Of a DNA stretch of 64,000 bases, positions 53,777 to 62,695 are shown piece by piece. The notes beneath the pieces were generated by a model that saw only the letters and a program-made list of their open reading frames with translations, had not been told where the DNA came from and searched no databases. Position 1 is the first letter of the stretch. Every line of letters begins with the position of its first letter. The stretch lies in assembly GCA_018828125.1 (NCBI GenBank), contig JAHJWB010000004.1, positions 1-64,000 of the forward strand, in the 5' to 3' direction. The position numbers and the translations under genes were made by a program. Source of the stretch: Gammaproteobacteria bacterium. GTDB taxonomy: Bacteria > Pseudomonadota > Gammaproteobacteria > Burkholderiales > Burkholderiaceae_C.

Positions 53777-54487
53777 ATGTCCGAAACCCCCACCGCCTTG
53801 CCTTCTGCCCTGCTGTCCCGCGTGGACGCCGTCATCATCGACCTGGATGGCACCATGGTCGACACAATGGGCGATTTCAACGAGGCGCTTAACCGCATGC
53901 TGCGTGAACTGGCTCTGCCGTCCATCGGTGCCGAACACATCGAGCACATGGTGGGCAAAGGCTCGGAGCATCTGCTGATTTCAGTGCTAAAACACGTTCT
54001 AGCGCTTGATGATAAAGCACTTCTAGCTATCAAAGTAGAAGCAATGTACCCCGCCGCCTGGTCCAGCTACCAGCGCCACTACCTGGACATCAATGGCCAA
54101 TATGCGCGCGTGTACCCCGGGGTGGCCGAGGGCCTCGTGGCGCTGCGCGCAGCCGGGCTGCGCATGGCTTGCCTGACCAACAAACCCACCAACTTTGCGC
54201 AGCCATTGCTCCAGGCCAAGGGGCTCGACGGATATTTTGAGAAGGTGTTTGGTGGCGATGCGTTCGAGCGCAAGAAGCCAGACCCTTTGCCACTGCTGAA
54301 AACCTGTGAGGCGCTGGGAACCGACCCCGCACGCACGCTGATGGTGGGCGATTCCAGCAACGACGCGCAGGCCGCGCGGGCGGCAGGGTGCCCCGTGGTG
54401 CTGGTCACCTACGGCTACAACCACGGCCAGCCGGTGCGCGCCGTGGACGCCGACGGGTTTGTGGACTCGCTCGCACAGCTGGTGTGA
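53777..54487 (+). CDS. gph: Phosphoglycolate phosphatase
   Basis: A 236-residue HAD-superfamily enzyme. Motif I DLDGT is at 22-26 (nucleophile Asp22, Asp24), motif II in CLTNKP near 136-141, motif III Lys in KKPDPLPLL near 164-172, and motif IV GDSSNDAQAA near 193-202. It removes phosphate from 2-phosphoglycolate, a by-product of oxidative DNA repair. A palindromic repeat A copy adds residues 68-90 in the cap region. The rpe-gph link is split here by six genes. Confidence 0.95.
   Translation: MSETPTALPSALLSRVDAVIIDLDGTMVDTMGDFNEALNRMLRELALPSIGAEHIEHMVGKGSEHLLISVLKHVLALDDKALLAIKVEAMYPAAWSSYQRHYLDINGQYARVYPGVAEGLVALRAAGLRMACLTNKPTNFAQPLLQAKGLDGYFEKVFGGDAFERKKPDPLPLLKTCEALGTDPARTLMVGDSSNDAQAARAAGCPVVLVTYGYNHGQPVRAVDADGFVDSLAQLV
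53978..54046 (-). repeat. Palindromic repeat family A, copy 10 (in frame inside gph)
   Basis: Plus strand: CACGTTCTAGCGCTTGATGA then TAAAGCACTTCTAGCTATCA, i.e. minus orientation of the repeat. It encodes SVLKHVLALDDKALLAIKVE in the cap domain, in the opposite direction to the rpoN copy. Confidence 0.88.
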
Positions 54488-54514
54488 CAGCCGCTTGAAG
54501 TGCCTTTGCGGCCG

Positions 54515-56164
54515 TTACGCGGGTAGCTGGCGAGGCGCTGCGTTGCGGTAGTGCAACCGGGTTGCCTGTTGAGCACCGGCCTGCGCGGAGGGCGCTGCAC
54601 TGTAGGCCCCGGGGTTCGCCCCCGCAGACAGGCGAAACACCGCCACCGCGTCCACCAGTTGCCCCGCCTGGGTCTTCAAGCTGTCGGCTGCAGCGGCGCT
54701 TTGCTCCACCAGGGCGGCGTTCTGTTGCGTCGCCTGGTCCATCTGCGTGATGGCTTCGCCCACCTGCGATACGCCCGAGCTTTGTTCACTGCTGGCCGCA
54801 CTGATCTCACCCATGATGTCGGTCACGCGGCGGATGGCGCTGACCACTTCGGTCATGGTGGCGCCAGCCTTGTCGACCAGCGCGGTGCCGCGCTCGACGC
54901 GCTCCACGCTGGTGCCAATCAACCCTTTGATTTCCTTGGCCGCTTCGGCGCTGCGCTGGGCCAGGCTGCGCACCTCGCCTGCCACCACGGCAAAACCGCG
55001 GCCCTGTTCCCCCGCGCGCGCTGCTTCTACCGCCGCATTCAGCGCCAGGATGTTGGTCTGGAACGCAATGCCGTCGATCACGCTGATGATGTCGGCAATC
55101 TTCTTGCTGCTGTCGTTGATGCCTTTCATGGTGTCCACCACCTCGGCCACCACATCGCCGCCCTGTTTGGCTACGGTGGATGCGCTCATTGCCAACTGAT
55201 TGGCCTGACGGGCGTTGTCGGCGTTCTGGCGCACGGTGGATCCCAGCTCTTCCATGGAGGCAGCGGTTTCTTCGAGCGCCGAGGCCTGTTGTTCGGTGCG
55301 GGCCGACAGGTCGTTGTTGCCGGACGCGATCTCCGCGCTGGCTGTTGCTACGCCTTCCGCGCTGTGTCGCACATTGCCCACGATGCTGGCCAGGCGCGAC
55401 TGCATGGCGGCCAGGGCCTGCAACAGCTGGCCGGTCTCGTCATTGCCCGCTGCCACGATGGGGTGCGTCAGGTCGCCGTCGGCGATGTTTTCGGCCGCCT
55501 GCTTGCCCTGTTGTACCGGGCGCACGATGGAGCGCGTGACCGTGAAGCCCAGCAGCGCCCCCAAGGCCACTGCCACCAGCGTGCCCGCGCCCAGCAGCAT
55601 CTGGCTGGCCTTGGCCAGGGTGCTGGTGTCGGCCTGGCTTTCTGCCAGTTGGGTGGCCATGGTGCTGCGCAGGTCGTCGAGCGATTTCAGGTATTTGTCG
55701 GCCAGCGGGCGAAGATCCTTGTCCACCATGGTGGGGACGTTGGGCTCGCCACCCCGGTGCAGTTCGCGGATCTCGGTGAGCTTGTCGTTGTAGGCGGTGC
55801 GGGCGGTGGCAATGGTGGCCAGCAGGCTGCGTGCGGTGTCGCTCTGCACCAACGCCTCGATGCGTTTCACCTTGGCGTCCATGCCCGTGGCGGTGGCTTG
55901 GGTGTCGGCCGTGAGTTTGTCCATGTAGTCGCGGTCGATGGCTTTTAGAAAGGCCTCCGTCCGCACCCAGTTCAGGCGAATGTCGGACGCCCAGTCTTCC
56001 ACCAGCGTCTGTTGTTCGATTTCTTGTGTCGCGACGCGCTCGCTGGCGGCTTGCAGGCTGGCAATGCGCCACATGCCCGTGGCAGCGATGAGGGCGGTGA
56101 TGAGCAAAATGGCGCCAAAGGACAAGCCCAAGCGCAGGCCGACGGAAAGATTGCTGAGTTTCAT
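54515..56164 (-). CDS. Methyl-accepting chemotaxis protein
   Basis: A 549-residue receptor. Transmembrane spans lie near 12-30 and 190-210, around a periplasmic four-helix-type ligand domain (about 35-185). HAMP (about 212-265) and the signalling domain follow. The signalling hairpin tip is [20 protein letters not shown] then [19 protein letters not shown]. The Gln/Ala tail has no CheR-binding pentapeptide that I can see. The ligand is unknown. Start 56164 was preferred over a longer frame. It lies between gph and trpE. Confidence 0.95.
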   Translation of the reverse strand: MKLSNLSVGLRLGLSFGAILLITALIAATGMWRIASLQAASERVATQEIEQQTLVEDWASDIRLNWVRTEAFLKAIDRDYMDKLTADTQATATGMDAKVKRIEALVQSDTARSLLATIATARTAYNDKLTEIRELHRGGEPNVPTMVDKDLRPLADKYLKSLDDLRSTMATQLAESQADTSTLAKASQMLLGAGTLVAVALGALLGFTVTRSIVRPVQQGKQAAENIADGDLTHPIVAAGNDETGQLLQALAAMQSRLASIVGNVRHSAEGVATASAEIASGNNDLSARTEQQASALEETAASMEELGSTVRQNADNARQANQLAMSASTVAKQGGDVVAEVVDTMKGINDSSKKIADIISVIDGIAFQTNILALNAAVEAARAGEQGRGFAVVAGEVRSLAQRSAEAAKEIKGLIGTSVERVERGTALVDKAGATMTEVVSAIRRVTDIMGEISAASSEQSSGVSQVGEAITQMDQATQQNAALVEQSAAAADSLKTQAGQLVDAVAVFRLSAGANPGAYSAAPSAQAGAQQATRLHYRNAAPRQLPA

Positions 56165-56443
56165 GGTGGTGTCTGGCGCAGAAAGGGGTCGGGAGGCAAA
56201 AGGAAGGCGTTGCAGACGGCTTGTGGCGGCGCGCGGGTAGCGCTCAAGGCGAGGTCCAGGCCGTGGCACCGGACACTGTGGGTCTTGCGCAGTGGGATGC
56301 CATTGGTTGCAGAGGCGATGGGTGAAATCGTTGAATCAAAGAGTACGCCCCACAGGAGGACGCGTCAGTCGGGCGGGCGACAGCCAAGGGCGTGATGAGG
56401 TGAGGGTTTGCCCAGGGCGGTGGGCCGTGATGGATCGAGGTGC
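56165..56443. other. Intergenic region between the chalcone-isomerase-like and MCP genes
   Basis: A 279-bp region on the upstream side of the MCP gene, which should carry its promoter. No sigma-28-type promoter, repeat or gene was identified by eye. Confidence 0.4.
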
Positions 56444-57031
56444 TTATGCAGGCTTGCCCAGCAAAGCGTCCTTGAGCTTCCAGTCCGCGGGCACGTTGCC
56501 CAGCCAGATGCCCATCAGCGCGTTGAAGAACTCAGGCTCCTTGAAGGGCTCACCCTGGGGCTTTCCTTTCACGGTGATCACCGTGCCGGTGCCCGGGATC
56601 CAGTCGATCATGAACTGGTCGCCCGTCTGCAGCTTCTTGTGGTCCGAGAAGATCTGGCTCATGCGCAGCACACCGGGAATCAGTTTGGAGAATGCGGCCC
56701 GGTCCATGTTGTCTTCCATGCCCCGCGAGAAAAGCTTGCCCAGTTCGGTGGAATCGATTTCGCGCAGCATGGTGATGCTCATGCGCTTGGCGCCCTTGAG
56801 GGCAGCGACCTCTGGCGTGGAGCCCGCCTTCTTGTCAAGGTACAGCCCCGCGGTGTAGACCTTGAAAACGGCCTTGTAGCGCACGCCCGCACCGTTGAGC
56901 TGCAGCGTGCTGCCACCCACGCTGGCGGTTTCTTCGTACTTCACGTCGGCCACCGTTATGGGCTGGGCAAGGGCGCTGGCTGCCAACAGGCAGGCGCTGG
57001 CCATCACAACGCATTGCTTGAGAAATTTCAT
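56444..57031 (-). CDS. Chalcone isomerase-like exported protein
   Basis: A 195-residue protein with a signal peptide (MKFLKQCVVMASACLLAASA, cleavage near ALAQP). A chalcone-isomerase-like fold follows (LQLNGAGVRYKAVFKVYTAG near 43-62, MSITMLREIDSTELGKLFSR near 89-108). Bacterial members are not flavonoid enzymes; some are thought to bind fatty acids or act in the periplasm. No enzymatic role can be assigned. It is divergent from the trp operon. Confidence 0.85.
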   Translation of the reverse strand: MKFLKQCVVMASACLLAASALAQPITVADVKYEETASVGGSTLQLNGAGVRYKAVFKVYTAGLYLDKKAGSTPEVAALKGAKRMSITMLREIDSTELGKLFSRGMEDNMDRAAFSKLIPGVLRMSQIFSDHKKLQTGDQFMIDWIPGTGTVITVKGKPQGEPFKEPEFFNALMGIWLGNVPADWKLKDALLGKPA

Positions 57032-57180
57032 GCGCAGATCCTTAAAAAAGAACGGTCGTTCGTTTCAAATTGTTGCTGCGCTTGAAGGGTCCTGCAACAG
57101 GGTTTTCGATGGGTTGTGCTATCTCGCTTTGAGGGCGGTCAAATCAGGCCGCGAAAAAACCTTTGCTACACTTTGCCCCC

Positions 57181-57264
57181 ATGTTCATTCACCACGTGTT
57201 CATCACAGGTTGCAGCGACCGGGGAGCCTGGCCCTGGCGTCAGCCTGCCTCTTTGAACGCCTGA
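57181..57264 (+). CDS. Putative trp leader peptide with two near-adjacent Trp codons
   Basis: A 27-codon frame (MFIHHVFITGCSDRGAWPWR...) ends at 57264 and contains Trp-Pro-Trp at codons 17-19, the arrangement of an attenuation leader peptide. An extended -10-like TTGCTACACT lies just upstream (57163-57172), so the transcript would begin almost at the ATG. Hairpin-forming DNA follows before trpE. There is no clear ribosome-binding site, so the call is tentative. Confidence 0.5.
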   Translation: MFIHHVFITGCSDRGAWPWRQPASLNA

Positions 57265-57266
57265 TG

Positions 57267-57352
57267 GCACCTGGGCGGACCGCCCCAGCGTGCACCCGTG
57301 GCCTCTCCCGATGCGGTGGGGCCGATTGAATGGACCGCAGCGCCCCTTTTTT
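57267..57352 (+). promoter_or_regulatory. Candidate trp attenuator region
   Basis: GCACCTGGGCG and CGCCCCAGCGTGC (57267-57293) form a strong hairpin right after the leader stop. A T run at 57347-57352 follows GCGCCCC. The CTGGGCG arm can also pair with CGCCCC at 57341-57346, giving mutually exclusive structures as attenuation requires. The terminator stem is not perfect, so this is a candidate only. Confidence 0.45.
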
Positions 57353-57397
57353 GCTCACACACCGGGACACGCGCTGCGACAGCTGGGAGCTCTCCCC

Positions 57398-58897
57398 GTG
57401 ATCACAGAACTTGAATTCAAAAGCCTGGCCAGCGAAGGCTACAACCGCATTCCGCTCATGGCAGAAGCCTTTGCGGACCTGGAAACCCCGCTCTCGCTCT
57501 ATCTGAAGCTGGCGCACACCAAGGACGGCGGCAAGCACAGCTTTCTGCTCGAATCGGTAGTGGGCGGCGAACGCTTCGGGCGCTATAGCTTCATCGGCCT
57601 GCCTGCACGCACGCTGTTGCGCGCCAGCGGCTTCGGATCGGCAGCCCGCACCGAGGTCGTCACCGACGGCCAAGTGGTCGAGACTGCAGAAGGCAACCCG
57701 CTCGACTTCATCGAGGCCTACCAAAAACGCTTCAAGGTGGCACTGCGCCCCGGCTTACCGCGCTTTTGCGGTGGCCTGGCCGGTTACTTCGGCTACGACG
57801 CGGTGCGCTACATCGAAAAGAAGCTCGAAACCTCCTGCCCGCCTGACACCCTGGGCTGCCCCGACATCCTGCTGCTGCAGTGTGAGGAGCTGGCGGTCAT
57901 CGACAACCTCTCGGGCAAGCTCTACCTCATCGTCTACGCCGACCCGGCCCAGCCCGAGGCCTATGCCAAGGCCAAGAAGCGCTTGCGCGAGCTGAAAGAG
58001 CAACTCAAGTATTCGGTGAGTGCGCCTGTGGTGAAGCCCACCGAAAGCCACCCCGCTCAGCGCGACTTTGCCAAGGCCGACTACCTCGCCGCTGTGGAGC
58101 GCGCCAAGGAGCTGATTGCGGCGGGCGACTTCATGCAGGTGCAGGTGGGCCAGCGCATCCACAAGCGTTATACCGAGTCACCCCTGTCGCTGTACCGCGC
58201 GCTGCGTTCGCTGAACCCGTCGCCCTACATGTACTTTTATGACTTCGGCGACTTCCACGTGGTGGGTGCCAGCCCCGAGATCCTGGTGCGCCAGGAAAAG
58301 ACCGACGAAGGCACCAAGGTCACCATCCGCCCCCTGGCCGGCACCCGCCCGCGTGGCGCCACGCCCGAGAAGGACAAGGCCACCGAGGTCGAACTCATCA
58401 ACGACCCCAAGGAACGCGCCGAGCACGTGATGCTGATTGACCTGGCGCGCAACGACATCGGCCGCATCGCCAAGACCGGCACCGTGAAGGTGACCGAGGC
58501 CTTTGCGGTGGAGCGCTACAGCCACGTGATGCACATCGTGAGCAATGTGGAAGGCATCCTGAACGACGGCATGACCAGCATGGATGCGCTGAAAGCCACC
58601 TTCCCGGCTGGGACGCTGACCGGCGCCCCCAAGGTGCATGCGATGGAAATCATCGACCAGTTGGAGCCCACCAAGCGCGGCCTGTATGGCGGCGCCTGCG
58701 GCTACCTGAGCTATGCGGGCGACATGGACGTGGCCATTGCGATCCGCACCGGCATCATCAAGAACGGCACGCTCTATGTGCAGGCGGCCGCCGGCGTGGT
58801 GGCCGACTCGGTGCCCGAGCTGGAGTGGAAGGAAACCGAACACAAGGCCCGCGCGCTGCTGCGCGCCGCCGAGCTGGTTGAGGAGGGTCTGGAATGA
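57398..58897 (+). CDS. trpE: Anthranilate synthase component I
   Basis: A 499-residue enzyme that makes anthranilate from chorismate with ammonia supplied by TrpG. FRYSFIGLPA-type start, and the LES motif FLLESVVGGERFGRYSFIGL near 48-67, is the tryptophan feedback site. The C-terminal half has VQVGQRIHKRYTESPLSLYR, RPLAGTRPRGATPEKDKATE and GACGYLSYAGDMDVAIAIRT. GTG at 57398 (VITELEF) with GGGAG upstream was chosen over the earlier 57290 start. It overlaps the chorismate mutase gene by four bases. Confidence 0.96.
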   Translation: MITELEFKSLASEGYNRIPLMAEAFADLETPLSLYLKLAHTKDGGKHSFLLESVVGGERFGRYSFIGLPARTLLRASGFGSAARTEVVTDGQVVETAEGNPLDFIEAYQKRFKVALRPGLPRFCGGLAGYFGYDAVRYIEKKLETSCPPDTLGCPDILLLQCEELAVIDNLSGKLYLIVYADPAQPEAYAKAKKRLRELKEQLKYSVSAPVVKPTESHPAQRDFAKADYLAAVERAKELIAAGDFMQVQVGQRIHKRYTESPLSLYRALRSLNPSPYMYFYDFGDFHVVGASPEILVRQEKTDEGTKVTIRPLAGTRPRGATPEKDKATEVELINDPKERAEHVMLIDLARNDIGRIAKTGTVKVTEAFAVERYSHVMHIVSNVEGILNDGMTSMDALKATFPAGTLTGAPKVHAMEIIDQLEPTKRGLYGGACGYLSYAGDMDVAIAIRTGIIKNGTLYVQAAAGVVADSVPELEWKETEHKARALLRAAELVEEGLE

Positions 58898-59241
58898 CAA
58901 CCCGTGGTGACAAGGCCATCGACAAAGTGAAACCCTGCGCCACGATGCAGGACGTGCGCCGCGAGGTGAATGCGCTGGACGACGTGCTCGTGCCCCTGCT
59001 GGTCGAGCGCGTGGGCTACATGACCCAGGCGGCGCGCATCAAGCAAGACGCCACGCAGGTGCGCGACGAAGCCCGCATCCAGGCCATTGTGGACCGCGTG
59101 CGTGAGCAGACCCTGGCCGAAGGCGGTGACGCCGACGTGATGGAAGCCATCTACCGCAGCCTCATGGAAGCCTGCATTGCCTATGAACACCGCGAGTTCG
59201 CCCGTCTGCGCGAGCCCGCCCTTGCCGGGAGCGTCGCATGA
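58894..59241 (+). CDS. Chorismate mutase, AroQ class
   Basis: A 115-residue all-helical protein ([60 protein letters not shown]). It carries the AroQ-type residues Arg in RREVN, Lys in RIKQD, and the Glu/Asp region [18 protein letters not shown]. Chorismate mutase makes prephenate, the entry to phenylalanine and tyrosine. Within the trp operon it would set the split of chorismate between branches. It overlaps both trpE and trpG by four bases. Confidence 0.9.
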   Translation: MTTRGDKAIDKVKPCATMQDVRREVNALDDVLVPLLVERVGYMTQAARIKQDATQVRDEARIQAIVDRVREQTLAEGGDADVMEAIYRSLMEACIAYEHREFARLREPALAGSVA

Positions 59242-59825
59242 CAAAACTCTTGATGGTCGATAACTACGACAGCTTCACCTACAACATCGTCCAGTATTTC
59301 GGTGAACTGGGCGCCGACGTGGAGGTGTTCCGCAACGACGAAATCACCGTGGCCGACATTGAAGCGCGCCTTGCTGCAGGGCAGCTGGATCGCCTGGTCA
59401 TCTCGCCCGGCCCCTGCTCACCGGCCGAGGCGGGTATTTCGGTGGCCGCGATCACACACTTTGCGGGCAAGCTGCCCATCCTCGGCGTGTGCCTGGGCCA
59501 TCAAGCCATCGGTGCCGCGTTTGGCGGCAACATCATCCGCGCGCAGCAGCTCATGCACGGCAAGACCAGCGTCATCACCACCACGCAGAAGGGCGTGTTC
59601 GCCGGTTTGCCCGAGAAGTTCACCGTCAACCGCTACCACTCGTTGTCCATCGAGCGCGCCACTTGCCCCGATGTGCTGGAGGTGACGGCTTGGACGGATG
59701 ACGGCGAGATCATGGGCGTGCGCCACAAGACGCTGGCGATAGAGGGCGTGCAGTTCCATCCCGAAAGCATCCTTACCGAGCACGGCCACGCCATGCTGAA
59801 GAACTTTCTGGAGCAGCGCGCATGA
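59238..59825 (+). CDS. trpG: Anthranilate synthase component II (glutamine amidotransferase)
   Basis: A 195-residue class I amidotransferase. [20 protein letters not shown] at 6-25 opens it; the nucleophilic Cys is in [11 protein letters not shown] near 80-90; the His/Glu pair is in [15 protein letters not shown] near 171-185. It supplies ammonia to TrpE and may also serve the aminodeoxychorismate enzyme (PabA), as in other bacteria. It overlaps the chorismate mutase and LysE genes. Confidence 0.96.
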   Translation: MTKLLMVDNYDSFTYNIVQYFGELGADVEVFRNDEITVADIEARLAAGQLDRLVISPGPCSPAEAGISVAAITHFAGKLPILGVCLGHQAIGAAFGGNIIRAQQLMHGKTSVITTTQKGVFAGLPEKFTVNRYHSLSIERATCPDVLEVTAWTDDGEIMGVRHKTLAIEGVQFHPESILTEHGHAMLKNFLEQRA

Positions 59826-60496
59826 CGGGGGTCATCGACACGCACCAGCTGGTGATGTTCATCGCCGCAGGCTGGTTGCTCAACCTCACGCCCGGGCCCG
59901 ATGTGCTGTACATCGTCACCAACGCGCTCAAGTCCGGCACGCGTGCGGGCATCGTGGCGGGGCTGGGTATCACGGCGGGTTGCTTCGTGCACATTTTTGC
60001 GGCGGCGGTGGGCGTGGGCGCGTTGCTGGCCACATCGGCCACGGCGTTCACGGTGCTCAAGTGGGTGGGCGCCGCTTACCTGCTGTGGATGGGCGCGCGC
60101 ATGCTTTTTGCCAAAGCATCCGCAGACAGCGCCAGCGGGGCGGCCATCGCAGCAGCACGGGTCGAGTCCACTGCCGTGGTCTCGCTGCGCAGCGTGTTCA
60201 TGGGCGGCTTCTGGACCAATGTGCTCAACCCCAAAGTCGCCATCTTCTTCCTGGCCTTTGTGCCGCAATTTATCGCGCCGGGCACCGAGAACAAGGCGCT
60301 GGCCTTTGTGCTGCTGGGCGTGCTGTTCAATGCGAACGCCATTCCCGTCAACGCGGGCTGGGCGCTGGCCGCGTCGTGGATGGCGCGGCGTGTGGGCGCT
60401 GTACAGCGTGGCATGCATTGGCTCGACCGCATTGCCGGGGCCATGTTCATCGGCTTCGGACTGAAGCTGGCGTTTTCCACCCGGCCTTCCGCGTAG
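59822..60496 (+). CDS. LysE/RhtB family exporter
   Basis: A 224-residue protein with five to six spans. [20 protein letters not shown] near 20-39 is the RhtB/LysE signature, and [20 protein letters not shown] near 129-148 the second one. These proteins export amino acids or their analogues. Its place between trpG and trpD suggests it exports tryptophan, anthranilate or an intermediate, which is inference. Confidence 0.9.
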   Translation: MTGVIDTHQLVMFIAAGWLLNLTPGPDVLYIVTNALKSGTRAGIVAGLGITAGCFVHIFAAAVGVGALLATSATAFTVLKWVGAAYLLWMGARMLFAKASADSASGAAIAAARVESTAVVSLRSVFMGGFWTNVLNPKVAIFFLAFVPQFIAPGTENKALAFVLLGVLFNANAIPVNAGWALAASWMARRVGAVQRGMHWLDRIAGAMFIGFGLKLAFSTRPSA

Positions 60497-60529
60497 AAGA
60501 AATCACACCGAACAATCGGAGACAACACC

Positions 60530-61564
60530 ATGTCCATCACCCCCCAGGAAGCGCTGCTGCGCACCATTGAACACCGCGAGATCTTCCACGACGAGATGCT
60601 GCACCTGATGCGCATGATCATGAAGGGCGAGATCTCGCCCCTCATGGTGGCGGCCATCACCACTGGCCTGCGCGTCAAGAAGGAAACCATTGGCGAGATC
60701 ACCGCCGCCGCGCAGGTGATGCGCGAGCTGTCCACCAAGGTGCCGGTGGCCGACCGCACCCACCTAGTAGACATCGTCGGCACGGGTGGCGACGGTTCGC
60801 ACACCTTCAACATCAGCACCTGCTCGATGTTTGTGGCGGCCGCTGCGGGCGCCAAGGTGGCCAAGCACGGCGGGCGCAGCGTGTCGTCCAAGTCGGGCAG
60901 CGCGGACGTGATGGAGGCGCTGGGCGTCAACATCAATCTCACGCCCGAGCAGATCGGGCGCAGCGTGGCGGACACGGGCGTGGGCTTCATGTTCGCGCCC
61001 AACCACCATCCGGCCATGAAGAACGTAGCGCCCGTGCGCAAGGAGATGGGCGTCAAGACCTTCTTCAACCTGCTGGGCCCGCTGACCAACCCGGCCAGTG
61101 CGCCCAACATCCTCATGGGCGTGTTCCACTCCGACCTCGTGGGTATCCAGGTGCGCGCACTGCAGCGCCTGGGTGCCGAACACGCCGTGGTGGTGTACGG
61201 CCGCGACGGCATGGACGAAGTGAGCCTGGGCGCGGCCACCATGGTGGGCGAGCTCAAGAACGGCGAGATCCGCGAATACGAAATCCACCCCGAGGACTTC
61301 GGCTTGGCGATGCAGAGCAACCGCAGCATCAAGGTAGAGACGCCCCAGGAGTCGGTGGCCATGCTGCGCGGCGTGCTGGCAGGTGACAGCGGCGCGGCGC
61401 GCGACATCGTGTTGCTCAACAGCGGCGTGGCGCTGTACGCTGCCGGCCTGGTGCCCACCATGAAGGAGGGCGTGGACCGCGCGGCAGCCGCCGTCGACGC
61501 GGGCCTGGCCAAGGCCAAGCTGGAGCAGGTGGTCGCGTTCAGCCGGGCGCAGGTGCCCGTGTGA
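60530..61564 (+). CDS. trpD: Anthranilate phosphoribosyltransferase
   Basis: A 344-residue enzyme that joins anthranilate to phosphoribosyl pyrophosphate. [20 protein letters not shown] near 81-100 is the PRPP-binding motif. [20 protein letters not shown] near 115-134 and [20 protein letters not shown] near 165-184 complete the site. A good AGGAGACAACACC-type ribosome-binding site precedes the start. It follows the LysE gene by 33 bp. Confidence 0.97.
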   Translation: MSITPQEALLRTIEHREIFHDEMLHLMRMIMKGEISPLMVAAITTGLRVKKETIGEITAAAQVMRELSTKVPVADRTHLVDIVGTGGDGSHTFNISTCSMFVAAAAGAKVAKHGGRSVSSKSGSADVMEALGVNINLTPEQIGRSVADTGVGFMFAPNHHPAMKNVAPVRKEMGVKTFFNLLGPLTNPASAPNILMGVFHSDLVGIQVRALQRLGAEHAVVVYGRDGMDEVSLGAATMVGELKNGEIREYEIHPEDFGLAMQSNRSIKVETPQESVAMLRGVLAGDSGAARDIVLLNSGVALYAAGLVPTMKEGVDRAAAAVDAGLAKAKLEQVVAFSRAQVPV

Positions 61565-61666
61565 TGCGCAGCCAGGTGACCCCCAGTCCATCGGATATTC
61601 ATTGACAAACACTGCGCCCGCCCACCCCGCCTGTTCGCTGGGTCGGCCGCAAGGAGCACCCCCGAC

Positions 61667-62467
61667 ATGAGCGACATCCTCAACAAGATCGTGGCCGTCA
61701 AGCACGAAGAAGTGGCCGCCGCCAAAAAGCGCCTCTCGCTCGACGCCATGCGCGCCGATGCCGAGAGCCGCGTGCTCACGCGCGACTTTGAAGGCGCGCT
61801 GCGCGCCAAGATCGCCAAGGGTCAGGCAGCGGTGATTGCCGAGGTGAAGAAGGCCAGTCCCAGCAAAGGCGTGTTGCGCGCCGACTTTGAGCCGGCCGAC
61901 ATCGCCCAAAGCTATATGGAAGGGGATGGCAAGGTCAGCGCGGCCTGCCTGTCGGTGCTGACCGACCGGCAGTTCTTTCAGGGCCAGCCCGACTACCTGA
62001 AGCAAGCCCGCGCCAGCACCTTGCTGCCCGTGCTGCGCAAGGATTTCATGGTCGATGCGTACCAGATCTATGAATCGCGCGCCATGGGCGCCGATGCCAT
62101 CTTGCTGATTGCGGCGTGCCTGGACGATGCGCAGATGGCCGACTTTGAGGCCATCGCCCGCAGCCTGGACATGGCCGTGCTGGTGGAAGTGCACGACCGG
62201 CCCGAACTGGAGCGCGCCCTCCAACTCAAAACGCCGCTGGTCGGCATCAACAACCGCAACCTGCGCACGTTCGAGGTCACGCTGGACACCACCTTGGGCA
62301 TGCTCAAGGACGTGCCCGCTGACCGCCTGCTGGTCACCGAGTCGGGCATCTTGAAGCCTGCGGATGTGAAGACGATGCACGACGCGGGTGTGCACGCCTT
62401 CCTGGTGGGCGAGGCCTTCATGCGCGCGGACGACCCGGGCCTGGCGTTGGCCCAGCTGTTTGGTTGA
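61667..62467 (+). CDS. trpC: Indole-3-glycerol phosphate synthase
   Basis: A 266-residue TIM-barrel enzyme closing the indole ring in tryptophan synthesis. [20 protein letters not shown] near 48-67, [20 protein letters not shown] near 118-137, [20 protein letters not shown] near 187-206 and LVTESGIL near 219-226 are signature blocks. AAGGAG lies ten bases before the start. It is the last trp gene here; trpB, trpA and trpF are elsewhere. Confidence 0.97.
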   Translation: MSDILNKIVAVKHEEVAAAKKRLSLDAMRADAESRVLTRDFEGALRAKIAKGQAAVIAEVKKASPSKGVLRADFEPADIAQSYMEGDGKVSAACLSVLTDRQFFQGQPDYLKQARASTLLPVLRKDFMVDAYQIYESRAMGADAILLIAACLDDAQMADFEAIARSLDMAVLVEVHDRPELERALQLKTPLVGINNRNLRTFEVTLDTTLGMLKDVPADRLLVTESGILKPADVKTMHDAGVHAFLVGEAFMRADDPGLALAQLFG

Positions 62468-62471
62468 TGTG

Positions 62472-62595
62472 AACACCCCCCTGAGGCGCTTCGCGCCTTC
62501 CCCCCGCTCTCGCACCGCTTCGCGATGCGGGCAGGGGGACGCCACTGGCGCGGCGGGGCGGCCCTTGCACGGTGGCCGCTGGCTAGGGCTGCGCC
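62472..62595 (+). repeat. GC-rich repeat family B, copy 4
   Basis: Begins ACACCCCCCTGAGGCGCTTC and continues through GCACCGCTTCGCGATGCGGG (self-complementary hairpin) and GGCGGGGCGGCCCTTGCACG to AGGGCTGCGCC. It aligns with 21807-21927 along its whole length. It lies between trpC and ung. Confidence 0.88.
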
Positions 62596-62633
62596 GGTCT
62601 CATGCATCGCTGTCGACAGAGGCGATGGATTCA

Positions 62634-62695
62634 AGAACTATAAATTTCATAGCTATCAGCGCTTTATGGTAAAGCGCTAGAGGCCATTTTGACCA
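62634..62695 (+). repeat. Palindromic repeat family A, copy 11 (reaches the ung start codon)
   Basis: ATTTCATAGCTATCAGCGCT then TTATGGTAAAGCGCTAGAGG and CCATTTTGACC. The tail ends right at the ung ATG, and its AGAGG lies eleven bases before it, so the repeat itself supplies the likely ribosome-binding region. Confidence 0.92.

Noticed and set aside
57290-57397. A longer trpE start 36 codons upstream
   Set aside because: It lies in the candidate attenuator and has no ribosome-binding site. The GTG at 57398 has GGGAG and fits the usual N-terminus.
60764-62545. A 593-codon minus-strand frame through trpD and trpC
   Set aside because: It is antisense to two conserved enzymes and shows no motif.
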